Positions 1 to 8,967 of a stretch of DNA of 64,000 bases are shown here, piece by piece. Positions within the stretch are counted from its first letter, which is position 1. Every line of letters begins with the position of its first letter. The notes under the pieces were generated by a model. That model saw nothing but the letters and a program-made list of their open reading frames with translations. It made no database searches and was not told where the DNA came from. Source of the DNA: Nonomuraea sp. NEAU-A123 (GTDB lineage Bacteria > Actinomycetota > Actinomycetes > Streptosporangiales > Streptosporangiaceae); contig NZ_JAHFZZ010000024.1 of NCBI RefSeq assembly GCF_018603905.1, forward strand, positions 62,001 through 126,000, written 5' to 3'. The position numbers and the translations under genes are program-made.

Positions 1-118
1 GGCTGGGTCGTCGTCGAACTATGGAGACCGAACAACAAGCAGCGGCAGACAGGGAGCCGAGCAGAACCGCGTCGGTGACGAGTCGGGAGCGAGCAGCCAA
101 CCTATCAAGGAGGAGTAT

Positions 119-475
119 ATGAGAGCGAGAATGGTGTTCGCCGCATTGGCGACCATGGTCGCAACAGCGTTGTCGCTGGCCACGCCAGCGCCGGCGCTCG
201 CGATCGAGCAGGTGTTCTGCAGGGTCCCGGAATGGAGCTGTGCGACTCCACCGCTCAGCACCGCCATCTTCCACATCTCGACTACTGGGGTGACCGGCCC
301 TTCGCTTGTCGTCGTCCGCGACCTTGCGCTCCCTGGCCAGCCTGAGGTCAGTCGCGGTCACCGCGCGAGCGGTAATCACGACATTCGGGGGAGCCGGGTG
401 TACTCGACATACCAGGCCGAACTCCACTGCCCGTACACGTGCCAGGGAGCTGTGCTGTATTTCGCGAACGGCTGA
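119..475 (+). CDS. small secreted protein, unknown function
   Basis: Encodes 118 residues. The start is set by a strong ribosome binding site (AAGGAGGAG, about 107-115) just before the ATG. Residues 1-28 look like a Sec signal peptide: a charged MRARM start, a hydrophobic Ala/Val/Leu stretch, then TPAPALA as a likely signal peptidase I site. The mature part is about 90 residues with four Cys (FCRV, WSCA, LHCPYTCQ), consistent with one or two disulfides outside the cell. I recognise no family. It stands alone, about 100 bp before the convergent end of the transposon module. It could be an exported small protein of the kind common in actinomycetes; no function is assigned. Confidence 0.7.
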   Translation: MRARMVFAALATMVATALSLATPAPALAIEQVFCRVPEWSCATPPLSTAIFHISTTGVTGPSLVVVRDLALPGQPEVSRGHRASGNHDIRGSRVYSTYQAELHCPYTCQGAVLYFANG

Positions 476-572
476 CATTCATCCGCTGGGGGAGGAGAGC
501 GCCGTCCAGGCCGCGTCAGCGGCCTGGACGGCGGTCCCTTTGGGGATTATTGATCGGCAATCTCTGGGTTGC

Positions 573-989
573 TTACGGCGCGGTGCCGGAGGACGGTTGA
601 GCCACTTGAAGGCGGCGCAGTTCGGCGTAGGCGTGTTCGAGTTGCTGACGTTGTTGGTTGTTCTGCTCGGCTAGAGCGTTGACTCGCTGCTGGAGGCGTT
701 CGTTCCGCGCTTGCGCAGCGGTGAGGCGGACTTGCAGTGACCGCTCGCTGGCCGGGACTGATCGTCGTGTCGGAGCTTGTCCGTTGAGCTGACGCAGGCC
801 CGCGATGAGGTCAGGTTGGGTGTAGAGCCACGACCGGGATACGCCGGCGTTGATGGCCAGTTGGGAGACGCTGATCGACTGACCGGAGCCGCGCAATGCC
901 AGCAGCGCGTTCTCGGCTCGACAACGGGCCTCCGCACTACGTCGCGCTGCAGCGGCAGCAAGGTGGTGTGAGTTGTCAGCTGGCGTCAT
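573..989 (-). CDS. DUF6262 / TnpC-like transposition helper
   Basis: A 138-residue protein at the end of a Tn554-type tnpA-tnpB-tnpC gene order. The N-terminal half resembles a small helix-turn-helix with the SRSWLYTQPDL motif (about residues 50-60). The C-terminal half (about 85-130) is a Gln/Glu/Arg-rich coiled coil. In the family this small third protein assists the two tyrosine recombinases in Tn554-like transposition. Its ATG overlaps the 3' end of the upstream recombinase gene by 14 bp, so the two are translationally coupled. The reading frame is intact, unlike its two partners. A related but different copy lies at 5133-5711. Confidence 0.8.
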   Translation of the reverse strand: MTPADNSHHLAAAAARRSAEARCRAENALLALRGSGQSISVSQLAINAGVSRSWLYTQPDLIAGLRQLNGQAPTRRSVPASERSLQVRLTAAQARNERLQQRVNALAEQNNQQRQQLEHAYAELRRLQVAQPSSGTAP

Positions 990-3115
990 CGAGTTGGGCT
1001 ACCTTTCCACCGAACACGACCTCGCCGTCGTCGCAGCTTTCGCAGGTTGTGATGATCTTGTCTAGGTTGTCGAGGATCGTGGTGTTCTTCTCGACGATGC
1101 GGTCGTGCCCGGCCGCTCGCGCGGACTCGATGATCGTGAGTGTCCGACCGCGCTGGTCGCGGTGTTGCGGCAGGAACTCCGGGGTGGTCAGGAACATGGG
1201 GCAGGTTAGGCAGGGGTTGGCGTGTTCGCAGTCGCGGATTAGGGGAAGCCCGCAGTAGCCGTTGGGCAGGGTCTGCTTGGCTCGGCCGAGACTGACGCGG
1301 GTCCAGGCCGCGTTACTGAGTGGATCGCCTTCGGTGAGCTGGACGATCTCGCCTTGCGCGTTGACGGTGACGGCGCGTTCCCAGTGCTCCCGGACTGTCC
1401 TGGCGTGCAGTCGGGCATAGACGGCGGTCATGGCCGGGGACATGTGGCAGTTCTTGGACGACGTGTTGCGGCACGTTGGCGTTGATCAGCCGTGTGCCGA
1501 GGGTGTGCCGGAACTGGTGGGGTGTCACGTGGACCCGGTTGCCGTGCTCGTCGACCAGCTCGATGTCGGCCAGCCACGTGGTGAGGTGACCGACCCAGGT
1601 TTTCCGGGGCATTGGCTTGTCGCCGCGGGGGTTGTCGCTCTCGGCGGGAAACAGCAGCGAGCACCCACCGGGGAACCTGGTGCGGACGCGGTCCTGCTGC
1701 TCGCTGATCAGGCTGACGAGCTTGTCGGTGATCGGGAAGAACGCCGCGCGTTGCCCGACCTTGTGGTTGATCCAGGCGAGATACGGAGCCCTCGAGTTGT
1801 CTCGGACCACGCAGTCAAACGGCAGCCAGGCCGCGTCCTTGGACCGCAGCCCGCAGGCCATGACGATGCGCAGCAGGAGTTCGCCGTGCCGGTTGGGAAA
1901 CTTGGCGAGGTTCGTGTCGTCCTCGCACTGGCGCATGACCACCTCGCTGAGGAACCGGGGCCGCGAGGGCAAGGCTTTCGGCCCATCCCCGGGGATCACG
2001 ACCGTGGTGCGAGGCAGCCGTAGCTCCCAGCCGAGGGTGCGGACGGTGTCGAGGAAGACGCTGATGCCGCTGATCTTGTGCTTGCGGGTAGCGACGTGGA
2101 CGCCCTCGGCCTGCATCCACGCGAGCCATGCCTCCACGGTGTGGCGGGTGAGCTGCTCAGGCTCTCGGCAGCCGTCGGGTTGTCGGGCGGCGAGCTGGGC
2201 GAACTCGCCGAGATAGCGCACGTTGCCGGCGATCGTGCCGGAACCCGAATTCTTGCTGATCATGCGTCGGGCCCAGCGCTTGGCCAGGTCGCGGATCCAC
2301 TGCTGGGGAATCTCGGTGAACCGTAGATAGCGTGCGGTGTTCTCCGGGGCGCGGTCGAACCGGCGCAGGTCCCAGACGTCGCGGTCGTACTCGCGTTCCC
2401 AGACACCGCCGGCGAGCAGCACCTCCAGGTGGTAGCGGGTGTCGATCACGAAGGTCAGAGCGGTGTTAGTCGGCCGGGCGCCCGACGGGCCGCGTGCCTG
2501 AGTGCGCCAGGTGTCGTCATCCAAGTCCAGCAGGCTGGCCACCTGTGTCTCGCGGATCCACGTCAGCGCGAAAGCCAGTGATCTCAGGCAGGTCTTGCGG
2601 TCCCCGGCCTCCGCACGGCGTTGCAGACCAAGCCCGAGCTCCAACCGAATCTGCGGAGACAGGTCTCGCATGTCCAGCATCGGCATGCCCCGGCTACTGG
2701 AGTATCGGCTGAACACCTCAAGATCCGCGGGCTGGCCCGCCTTCTTCCAGCGCGCGTAGTGGCCAGCACAGAAGCCCGCCGTCACGTCGGCCCAGCGTTC
2801 GCAGCCAGTGAACCGGCAGTCGCGCTCACCGTGGCTGGGCGGGGTATAGGCGATGCCCGCGGCCCACTCGGCCGGGTCCGGGCGGCCGTCGCTCCGCCAG
2901 TAGTGGCGGTGACGAGGGCACAGACCGATGCGGCCGCCTGCCCGGTTGCAATCGGCGACCAGGCAGGCGGGAAAGCTGACATTGCCGTAGTTCACCCTTG
3001 TCTGGGCGGCCGCCCACTCCTCCAGAGGAGGCTCGCTGGCATCGCGCCAGGCTTTGCGGTGGCCGTTGCAGAGCCCTGGCTTGGCGTGGTTGAGGGGCCG
3101 GTTGCAGGGTGGCAC
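976..3115 (-). pseudogene. TnpB-like tyrosine recombinase of Tn554-type module, frameshifted
   Basis: Large site-specific integrase of the Tn554 TnpB kind. The first frame (3115 to about 1450) begins with three Cys/His motifs of zinc-ribbon style (CNRP..LCNGH, CLVADC..LCPRH, CRFTGC..FCAGH, residues 3-115). It then has a phage-integrase core with the first catalytic Arg (CGLRSKDAAW) and the HxxR box (HQFRH). After VVQEL the frame is lost. The protein continues in another frame from HMSPAMTAVYARL (from about 1443), which carries the last His and the Tyr nucleophile, and runs to 976. Comparison with the expected LLGHMSPAMT pattern suggests about 5 nt are missing near 1450. Without the Tyr the main product should be inactive. 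The start is taken as GTG 3115; the frame is closed upstream at 3140. Confidence 0.8.
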
Positions 3116-3570
3116 CCGGCAGCGTCCAACCCGGTCGCGTCACCGTAGCGGTCGTGACGGTCATGCGGTTGGGTCTCGTCCAGGACACCGTGTTCGGCCA
3201 GGACCCGGCGGTAGTCGGCGAGGTCGAGGTGGGCGTAGGTGGACTTGGTGGTCTGGGGTGAGGCGTGTCCGAGCAGTTCCGCGACGACCTCGATCGGGAC
3301 GCCGGAGCGCAGCAGCCGGGTGGCGTAGGAGTGCCGCAGCGCGTGCCAGGTCGAGTCGGCAATGCCAGTGGCTCGGCGCAGCCGATCCCCGAGAGCCTCG
3401 ACCGCGCTGTAGGTCATCGCCGCGCCTCTCTGGCCGCGCCACAGGTTAACGAACACGAAGTCGCTGTCCAGATCGCCGTACTCGGCGTAGCGGTTGAACA
3501 GGTAGTCCCGAACCGGCACCGCGCGGTCCTTCATCCCTTTCACCCGCGCCTGGTTCGGGTTACCTCGCAC
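2992..3570 (-). pseudogene. TnpA-like tyrosine recombinase, C-terminal fragment
   Basis: Only the C-terminal catalytic part of a Tn554 TnpA-type integrase remains. It opens abruptly at RGNPNQARVKGMKDRAV and keeps the HALRHSYATRL box, AELLGHASPQTT and the Tyr nucleophile in STYAHLDL. The N-terminal DNA-binding domain and the first catalytic Arg, normally about 200 residues, are absent. Upstream sequence switches near 3570-3618 to an oppositely oriented recombinase remnant. After VLDETQ the frame runs about 140 bp into the next gene, so the natural stop has probably also been lost. It is likely non-functional. Confidence 0.75.
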
Positions 3571-3617
3571 CGGACGGCAACCTGACCGGAAACGCCCTCA
3601 TCCTCTGATCCCCCTGA

Positions 3618-5136
3618 TCTCGTGCTGGGCTGCACCCGTGGCTGCGCCAAGCCGCCAAACGGTGGGCGGTTGAGGAACTCCCTCGGCACCGTGGTGGAGG
3701 CATCCGCCACGTCCAGCAAAAGATCAACGCGGTGGCCAGGCTCTCCGAGAGCATGCGCTGCCGCAGCGACCATGGCGAAGTCCCGGCAGCGTTGGGGAGA
3801 TCCGACATCGACAACTTCCTCAACCGGCTCGGCTATCTGGAGTCCGCGGGGAAGATCAGCCGCTATCAGCGCAACGGTGTCTGCCGGGGAACCCGCTTGG
3901 TCCTCACCGGGATCCGTGCTCTGGGCCTGACCCGTCCCGGCGAGGTGGCCGCCGCGCTTGCCTGTGACTTCGCCGTCGGGCTCAGGGACATCCCGGCCGA
4001 AGCGGAGTGAGCAGAGCCCGCCCGGGACCTTCCACCGGAGGTCATGGCAGTTCTATGCGCCAACCTCGACGCCCTGCAACCGCCCGAAGTCTGGGTCGCC
4101 GTCCAGATCGCCATCGACACCGGTCGGCGCCCCGAGGACATCCTCGATCTTCCACTGGACTGTCTGCAACGCGACAAGGACGGAGCCGCCGTCCTCGTCT
4201 ATGACAACGCCAAAGCCGACCGGCTCGGCCGGCGCCTACCCATCGGCGAAGCGATCGCCACCGTGATCACCGGTCAGCAAGCCCGAGTCCGTGCCCGCTT
4301 CCCAGCGATCCCCGTCGGGAACCTGAAGCTACTGCCCGCCCCGCGCGCCAACCAAGACGGCCGCAAAGCCATCACCATCGCGATGCTGGATGACCGGCAT
4401 CGCGAATGGGTCACCCGGCTCGGCCCGCTGCGCACCCAAGACGGCACCGAGGTCGACGCCGCCCGCCTGGTCCCCTATGCCTACCGTCACACCTATGCGC
4501 AGCGTCACGCTGACGCTGGAGTTCCCATCGACGTCCTGGCTGAACTCCTCGATCACCGAAACCTGAACGTCACACGCTGTTACTACCGCGTTGTCGGGAC
4601 AACGACGCCGTGAAGCCGTCGACAAGGTGACCGCGATGAGCTTCGACCGGCACGGCAACCGCCTCTGGCGCGATGTCCAAGCACTCCTGGAATCCGAGCA
4701 CGCCCGATACGCGGTCGGGGAGATCGCTGTCCCCTACGGCACCTGCACCGAACCCTCCAACGTGCGTGCCGGTGGCGGCGCGTGCCCAGTCCGGTTCCGC
4801 TGCGCCGGCTGCGACCACTTCCGCACCAACGTCTCGTTCCTGCCCGACCTGACCGCCTATCTGGACGACCTGCTGCGCACCCGCGAACGCCTCGCCGCCA
4901 CCATGGACGGCGTCGATGAATGGGCCCGCGCCGACGCCACCCCGACCGAGGAAGAGATCACCCGGATCCGGCGGCTCATCAATCGGGTCAAAGGCGACCT
5001 CACCGAACTCTCCGCCGCTGAACGCGCCCAGGTCGACGAGGCGATCTCCGTAGTCCGCAAGCACCGCGCGGTGAACCTCGGCATGCCATCCGTTCGAGTC
5101 CACCCACCCCAACCCGCAAGCGAGGCCCTCGCGTGA
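3618..5136 (+). pseudogene. second TnpB-like tyrosine recombinase, nonsense mutation plus frameshift
   Basis: A different actinobacterial Tn554-type integrase, read rightward. The frame is open only from 3618, so the N-terminus is missing; recognisable sequence begins at HPWLRQAAKRW. A TGA at 4008-4010 interrupts the frame where relatives have an Arg codon (CGA to TGA would explain it), and the same frame continues through DTGRRPEDIL (first Arg), YAYRHTYAQRH (HxxR) and LLDHRNLNVTRCYY (His and Tyr nucleophile). At about 4590 one extra base shifts the frame. The C-terminal region continues as RRREAVDKV to 5136 with a Cys-rich segment (CTEPSN..ACPVRFRCAGC). All catalytic residues are encoded, but not in one reading frame. 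Confidence 0.8.
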
Positions 5137-5711
5137 CCAGCTCCAAGACGCCACCGACAGGGCCGGGACCGAGTACCAGAACCGCGGCCATGACGAAGGG
5201 ACGCCAAGCCGACTCCGCCAGACGCCGCCAGCGCGTCATCGCCGCGATCAACCGCGCCCTGGCCGACGGGACAGAGATCAGCGTCTCCGGCATCGCCCGG
5301 GCCGCGGCCGTGGACCGGACGTTTCTCTATCGACACCGTGACCTGCTCGAAAAGATCCACGTCCTCGAAGCCGCACCACCCGCCAACGGCGACAACACCG
5401 GCCCCGCCGTCACCCGAGCATCGCTGCAAGCCGACCTGCTCGCCGCCCACGAACGCGCGGTCCGATTGAACGGCCGCGTCCAACAACTCGAGAAACGCCT
5501 GTCCGAAGCGCTCGGCGAACAGGTCTGGCGCCAGTCCGGACTCGGCGCACCCACCGACATCGACGCCCTCAACCAGAAAATCACTCACCTGGAGCAACAG
5601 ACCATCGACCTACGCCTGCAACTCGAAGAACGCGACGAAGACCTCGCCGCCGCCCGCGCCACCAACCGCGAGCTCATGACCCAGCTCAACCACGCGGCCC
5701 GACCCCGATGA
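5133..5711 (+). CDS. DUF6262 / TnpC-like transposition helper (second copy)
   Basis: A 192-residue partner of the preceding recombinase, overlapping its stop by GTGA. The N-terminal region has a helix-turn-helix-like segment (ISVSGIARAAAVDRTFLYRH, residues about 50-69) that matches the position of SRSWLYTQ in the other copy. The remainder (about 95-190) is a long coiled coil rich in Glu, Gln, Arg and Leu. In Tn554-like elements this third gene aids transposition. It is divergent in sequence from the copy at 573-989, so the two modules come from different elements rather than a recent duplication. Confidence 0.8.
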   Translation: MTSSKTPPTGPGPSTRTAAMTKGRQADSARRRQRVIAAINRALADGTEISVSGIARAAAVDRTFLYRHRDLLEKIHVLEAAPPANGDNTGPAVTRASLQADLLAAHERAVRLNGRVQQLEKRLSEALGEQVWRQSGLGAPTDIDALNQKITHLEQQTIDLRLQLEERDEDLAAARATNRELMTQLNHAARPR

Positions 5712-5892
5712 TTGTTGGCCACCATTCGAGATGAGCATGTCGCGTAACTCGCCGTGAACGCGGCCGGAATCAGCAAGTCGGCGACGACGTTGTGAAGATC
5801 GTCGCCAGGACGGGGAAGCCTTTCCCTGCCCGGGCGCGACTGCCCAAGATCTCAGAGTGGATCACAGCCACATGAATCGAGGAGACCCACCC

Positions 5893-6327
5893 ATGGTCAG
5901 CGTCAGCATGGAGACTGCGGAGCAGACGGAAGCACGCCTACGACGCGTGATCGCGGCAGCCGGGTTCGTCGTGCACAACGGCGTCTGGTGTTTCGAGGAG
6001 TCTCCGGCCGGCCGCCCACCAGCCCTTACCGGTGACACACTGGCGGTGGTCCGGGACAACGAGAGCTGGAGTGCCTTGGTCCCGTTCGCCCAGGAGCACG
6101 ACGGTGTCGAACAATTCGGAGTCTTCTCCTTTCACTTTCCCGCCGACCTGGACAACAGTGGCTTCGTCGGCTGGCTGGCCACCCGTCTCAAAGCTCAGCT
6201 GGGGACCGGCGTATTCGTCATCTGCGGCAGTAACCGTGCCAGCGGAGGAATCTACGACTACTGGGGCTGCCCCATCGACCTGGTCGACGACGCTATCGCA
6301 GTCATCAAGGAACTACGTGCCGACTGA
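5893..6327 (+). CDS. DUF6196-like protein
   Basis: About 144 residues with no signal peptide and no membrane segment. The start at ATG 5893 is preferred over earlier in-frame GTG/ATG codons because GAGGAG lies 8 nt upstream. The distinctive motifs are HNGVWCFEE, FGVFSFHFPADLDNSGFVGWLATRLK and IYDYWGCP, the last two covering residues about 75-140. I associate these with the DUF6196 family, whose function is unknown. It sits between two decayed integration genes, so it is probably cargo of a mobile element. It is intact and single-copy in this window. Confidence 0.65.
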   Translation: MVSVSMETAEQTEARLRRVIAAAGFVVHNGVWCFEESPAGRPPALTGDTLAVVRDNESWSALVPFAQEHDGVEQFGVFSFHFPADLDNSGFVGWLATRLKAQLGTGVFVICGSNRASGGIYDYWGCPIDLVDDAIAVIKELRAD

Positions 6328-6524
6328 CCTGATCCTTCGTGCACTCGCACCAGGCCACCGGGAGTGACGCCACATGCTCGCGAGGAGTGGTGACCAACAC
6401 GATGACATGCCGTACGAGATCGTTGCACTACACCTGTCGCGATCGCTAATGTCTCATCCAACAGCCGCTGAGCTGCACAAACGCGAGAATCTGACCTCCA
6501 GTACACGGAGCGATCCCCGGAGAA

Positions 6525-7131
6525 CATGCCCGACTCATAGAGCAGGGTGACCAGGAAACGGTCCCGCAGCCGCCGGCACGCTTCCTGCAACAGCGACACC
6601 TCATCGTCGGTCAGCACGCGGGGCCGCGTGCTTCTTGTGTGGATCCGTAGCGGGCTTCGCTCCACCGGGCCGCTCATCGCGTGCGCCAACATCGGCACAT
6701 AGTCACCAGTCGCCCGCCGGGTCCCCCGGCGTCATCCCACCCAGTACCGGCCGAGCGGAGCCCCGCACCGCATGGAACCGGTAGAACTCAGCCAACGCCG
6801 CCCGCTTACGCACCAACGTGGAACCCTCCAACGCCGACGGACTGCCAGGCAACACAAACACACCCGGCCGCCGCAGCCCGGACGGCCGCCGCAACCAGTC
6901 CACGAACGCCGCGACATCCTCGAGCTCTACATCAGCGAAGTCCTGACCACGCTGGCCCAACCACTCGAACAAGTCCTTCAGGTCATGGGCATACGCCTTG
7001 ACCGTCGCAGGCGACTTGACCTTGGCCACCAGGTGCACCAAGAAAGCCTCGATCGGCGGCACCGGCAACGAGTCCACGCCGATAACCGTGTATGACACCG
7101 ACGTCTCCCCGGCCAACCTCTGAACTCGCAC
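6525..7131 (-). pseudogene. tyrosine-type integrase, N-terminal remnant
   Basis: The N-terminal half of a phage-type integrase. A SAM-like core-binding domain (VKSPATVKAYAHDLKDLFEWL, then LVRKRAALAEFYRFHAV) runs from GTG 7131. The frame is lost near 6705 where GGT GAC TAT should follow, and continues one base over as VPMLAHAMSGPVERSPLRI and RPRVLTDDEVSLLQEACRRL. It stops abruptly after VTLLYESGM, exactly where the first catalytic Arg should come. All four later catalytic boxes are missing. It is a dead remnant that marks an old integration boundary next to the arsenic island. Confidence 0.8.
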
Positions 7132-7149
7132 TTGACACCATCCTCGTCA

Positions 7150-7188
7150 TAGACAGCTCATCGTGATATGTCCACGACGGACTGTCTA
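7150..7188. repeat. symmetric interrupted inverted repeat
   Basis: Reading the top strand, TAGACAG (7150-7156) pairs with CTGTCTA (7182-7188), and TCGTG (7161-7165) pairs with CACGA (7173-7177). They are separated by 4-nt internal loops of equal length and a 7-nt centre, ATATGTC. The structure lies between the 5' end of the broken integrase and the MFS gene. It could be an operator, a recombinase binding or crossover site, or an element end. Confidence 0.6.
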
Positions 7189-7264
7189 CTCAGGATCATG
7201 ACGCAAGGACTACACCACAGACACAGCGGATCGAGCTGAAGATAATCGCCGAAACGGGAGACGA

Positions 7265-8557
7265 GTGGACGACGACTGCGGACGGCCGCCGCCTGATCTC
7301 GTGCTCCAGCGAGCCGGAGTGAGCTCCACCACCGAGACCGTCGCCCCGCAGATCAGGGGCGGCGGTCAGCCGCGCTCCGGCCACGGATGGCGGATCGTCA
7401 CCGCGCTGGCCGTCACCCAGACCATCGGCTACGGCGTGCTCTACTACGCCTTCTCCGTCTTCCTCGCGCCGATGGCCCGCGACCTGCACGCCACCAACGC
7501 CCAGATCGCCGCCGCGCTCACCCTGTCGATCCTGATCGCCGCGCTGTGCGCCCCGTTGGTCGGCCGTCGGCTGGATGCCCGCGGCGGCCGTGGCCTCATG
7601 ACCGCCGGATCGATTCTCGGCGCGACAGCCGTGCTGGCCTGGTCGAGGGTGGAAAACCTGTGGCAACTGTATGCGGTGTTCGCCGCGATGGGCATCGCCT
7701 GCGCCATGGTGCTGTACGAGTCCGCCTTCGCCGTCATCGTCAGCTGGTTCGACGGCCCTGCCCTGGAACGCGGCCGGACCAACGCCCTGCTCGCGCTCAC
7801 TGTCGTGGCCGGCTTCGCCTCCTCGATCTTCCTGCCGCTCACCGGACTGCTGGTGGAGTGGTGCGGCTGGCGCCAGGCCCTGGTCGTCCTGGCCTTGGTC
7901 TACGGCGTCGCCGCCATCCCCCTGCACGGGCTCGTCCTGCGTCGCCGTACTCACGCCAGGCACGAGCGCGTCACAGCAGAAGAGCGTGCCGGCATCGTGA
8001 AGGCCGCTATCCGTCGGCGGCCGTTCTGGCTGCTGGTGATCGCCTTCACCGCCAACGGCGGCGCGGTGGCCGTGATGGCGGTGCTGCTCATCACCTATCT
8101 GGTCCACATGGGCCACTCGCCTGTCCTGGCCGCGACGCTGGCCGGTCTTCTGGGCGTGCTGTCGGTGACCGGACGGTTGATCACCACTGGCCTGCAGACC
8201 CGCATGCCTGCCGCGCTGATCGCCGCCACGATCTTCGCCCTCCAGGGCGTTGCAGTCCTCCTCCTGCCGCTGGTCGGACGGACGGTCCCGGGTGCGATCG
8301 GCGCCGTGCTGCTGTTCGGGCTGGGCTTCGGCATCGCCTCCATCACCCTGCCGCACCTGCTGGTCGGCCGGTACGGCACCGCCGCCTACGCCACACTGTC
8401 GGGCCGCATCGCCGCCTTCTCGGTCGCGGACAAGGCCCTGGCTCCGTTGGGAGCGGTCGCGCTCGCCCAAGCGGTCGGTTACCTCTGGGTGATGGGCGCG
8501 GTCGCCACCGCCTGTGTGATCGCCGCGTTGGCCTTGGTCGCCTACTATCGCCTATAA
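7265..8557 (+). CDS. MFS transporter in arsenic island
   Basis: A 430-residue integral membrane protein of the major facilitator superfamily. About 45 hydrophilic residues precede the first membrane helix (VTALAVTQTIGYGVLYYAFS). The loop after helix 2 has the MFS signature-like GRRLDARGGRG. Roughly 12 hydrophobic segments follow. GTG 7265 has a GGGAG site upstream. The arsR promoter overlaps its 3' end, so it is the upstream neighbour of arsR and arsO. Its substrate is unknown. The context suggests efflux of an arsenical or a co-selected compound, but it resembles neither ArsB nor Acr3, and no GAPDH partner (as for ArsJ) is beside it. Confidence 0.8.
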   Translation: MDDDCGRPPPDLVLQRAGVSSTTETVAPQIRGGGQPRSGHGWRIVTALAVTQTIGYGVLYYAFSVFLAPMARDLHATNAQIAAALTLSILIAALCAPLVGRRLDARGGRGLMTAGSILGATAVLAWSRVENLWQLYAVFAAMGIACAMVLYESAFAVIVSWFDGPALERGRTNALLALTVVAGFASSIFLPLTGLLVEWCGWRQALVVLALVYGVAAIPLHGLVLRRRTHARHERVTAEERAGIVKAAIRRRPFWLLVIAFTANGGAVAVMAVLLITYLVHMGHSPVLAATLAGLLGVLSVTGRLITTGLQTRMPAALIAATIFALQGVAVLLLPLVGRTVPGAIGAVLLFGLGFGIASITLPHLLVGRYGTAAYATLSGRIAAFSVADKALAPLGAVALAQAVGYLWVMGAVATACVIAALALVAYYRL

Positions 8558-8574
8558 TTTCGATAGATTTCGAA
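8528..8574 (+). promoter_or_regulatory. arsR promoter and ArsR operator
   Basis: A perfect TATAAT (8553-8558) overlaps the stop of the MFS gene, with TTGGCC (8528-8533) as a weak -35 at 19-bp spacing. Immediately downstream, TTCGA-N6-TCGAA (8559-8574) is a palindrome at the expected transcription start. That is the usual place for autorepression by ArsR. Confidence 0.6.
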
Positions 8575-8589
8575 GTAAGGGGTTGCCGC

Positions 8590-8967
8590 ATGACCGCCGT
8601 CACGATCCAGTGCTGCGCGCCGATCGCTCGCGAGCCGCTGTCGGAGAGCGACGCCGTCGAGCTCGCGACGCTGCTCAAGGCCGTCGCTGACCCGGTACGG
8701 CTGCGCCTGCTGTCGATGATCGGCTCCCACGCGGGCGGCGAGGCGTGCGTCTGCGACCTCACTGACGCCTTCGACCTGACCGCCCCCACGATCTCCCACC
8801 ACCTCAAGGTTCTGCGCACGGCCGGCTTGATCGATGGCGAACGCCGGGGCACTTGGGTCTACTACCGAATCATCCCCGAGGCGGTGAACAAGCTGGGCGC
8901 TCTGTTCGCGCCGCTCACCGAGCCCGCGCCCAGCAGGCCGGTTGAGCTGGAGCTCACCCCTGTATGA
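8590..8967 (+). CDS. arsR: ArsR-family arsenite-responsive repressor
   Basis: A 125-residue winged-helix repressor. The recognition helix region contains GEACVCDLTDAF (about residues 55-66), the CxC metalloid-binding motif of classical ArsR proteins. It is followed by the DNA-reading stretch TAPTISHHLKVL and the wing GTWVYYRI. As(III) binding to these Cys is expected to release the repressor from the palindrome upstream of the gene. The ATG at 8590 lies 16 bp after that palindrome. It overlaps the arsO gene by ATGA, so the two are co-transcribed. A second arsR lies at 13975-14334. Confidence 0.93.
   Translation: MTAVTIQCCAPIAREPLSESDAVELATLLKAVADPVRLRLLSMIGSHAGGEACVCDLTDAFDLTAPTISHHLKVLRTAGLIDGERRGTWVYYRIIPEAVNKLGALFAPLTEPAPSRPVELELTPV

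Noticed and set aside
7265..8557. Possible ArsJ or ArsB for the MFS gene
   Set aside because: No GAPDH partner as for ArsJ and no similarity to ArsB or Acr3; only a generic MFS call is supported.
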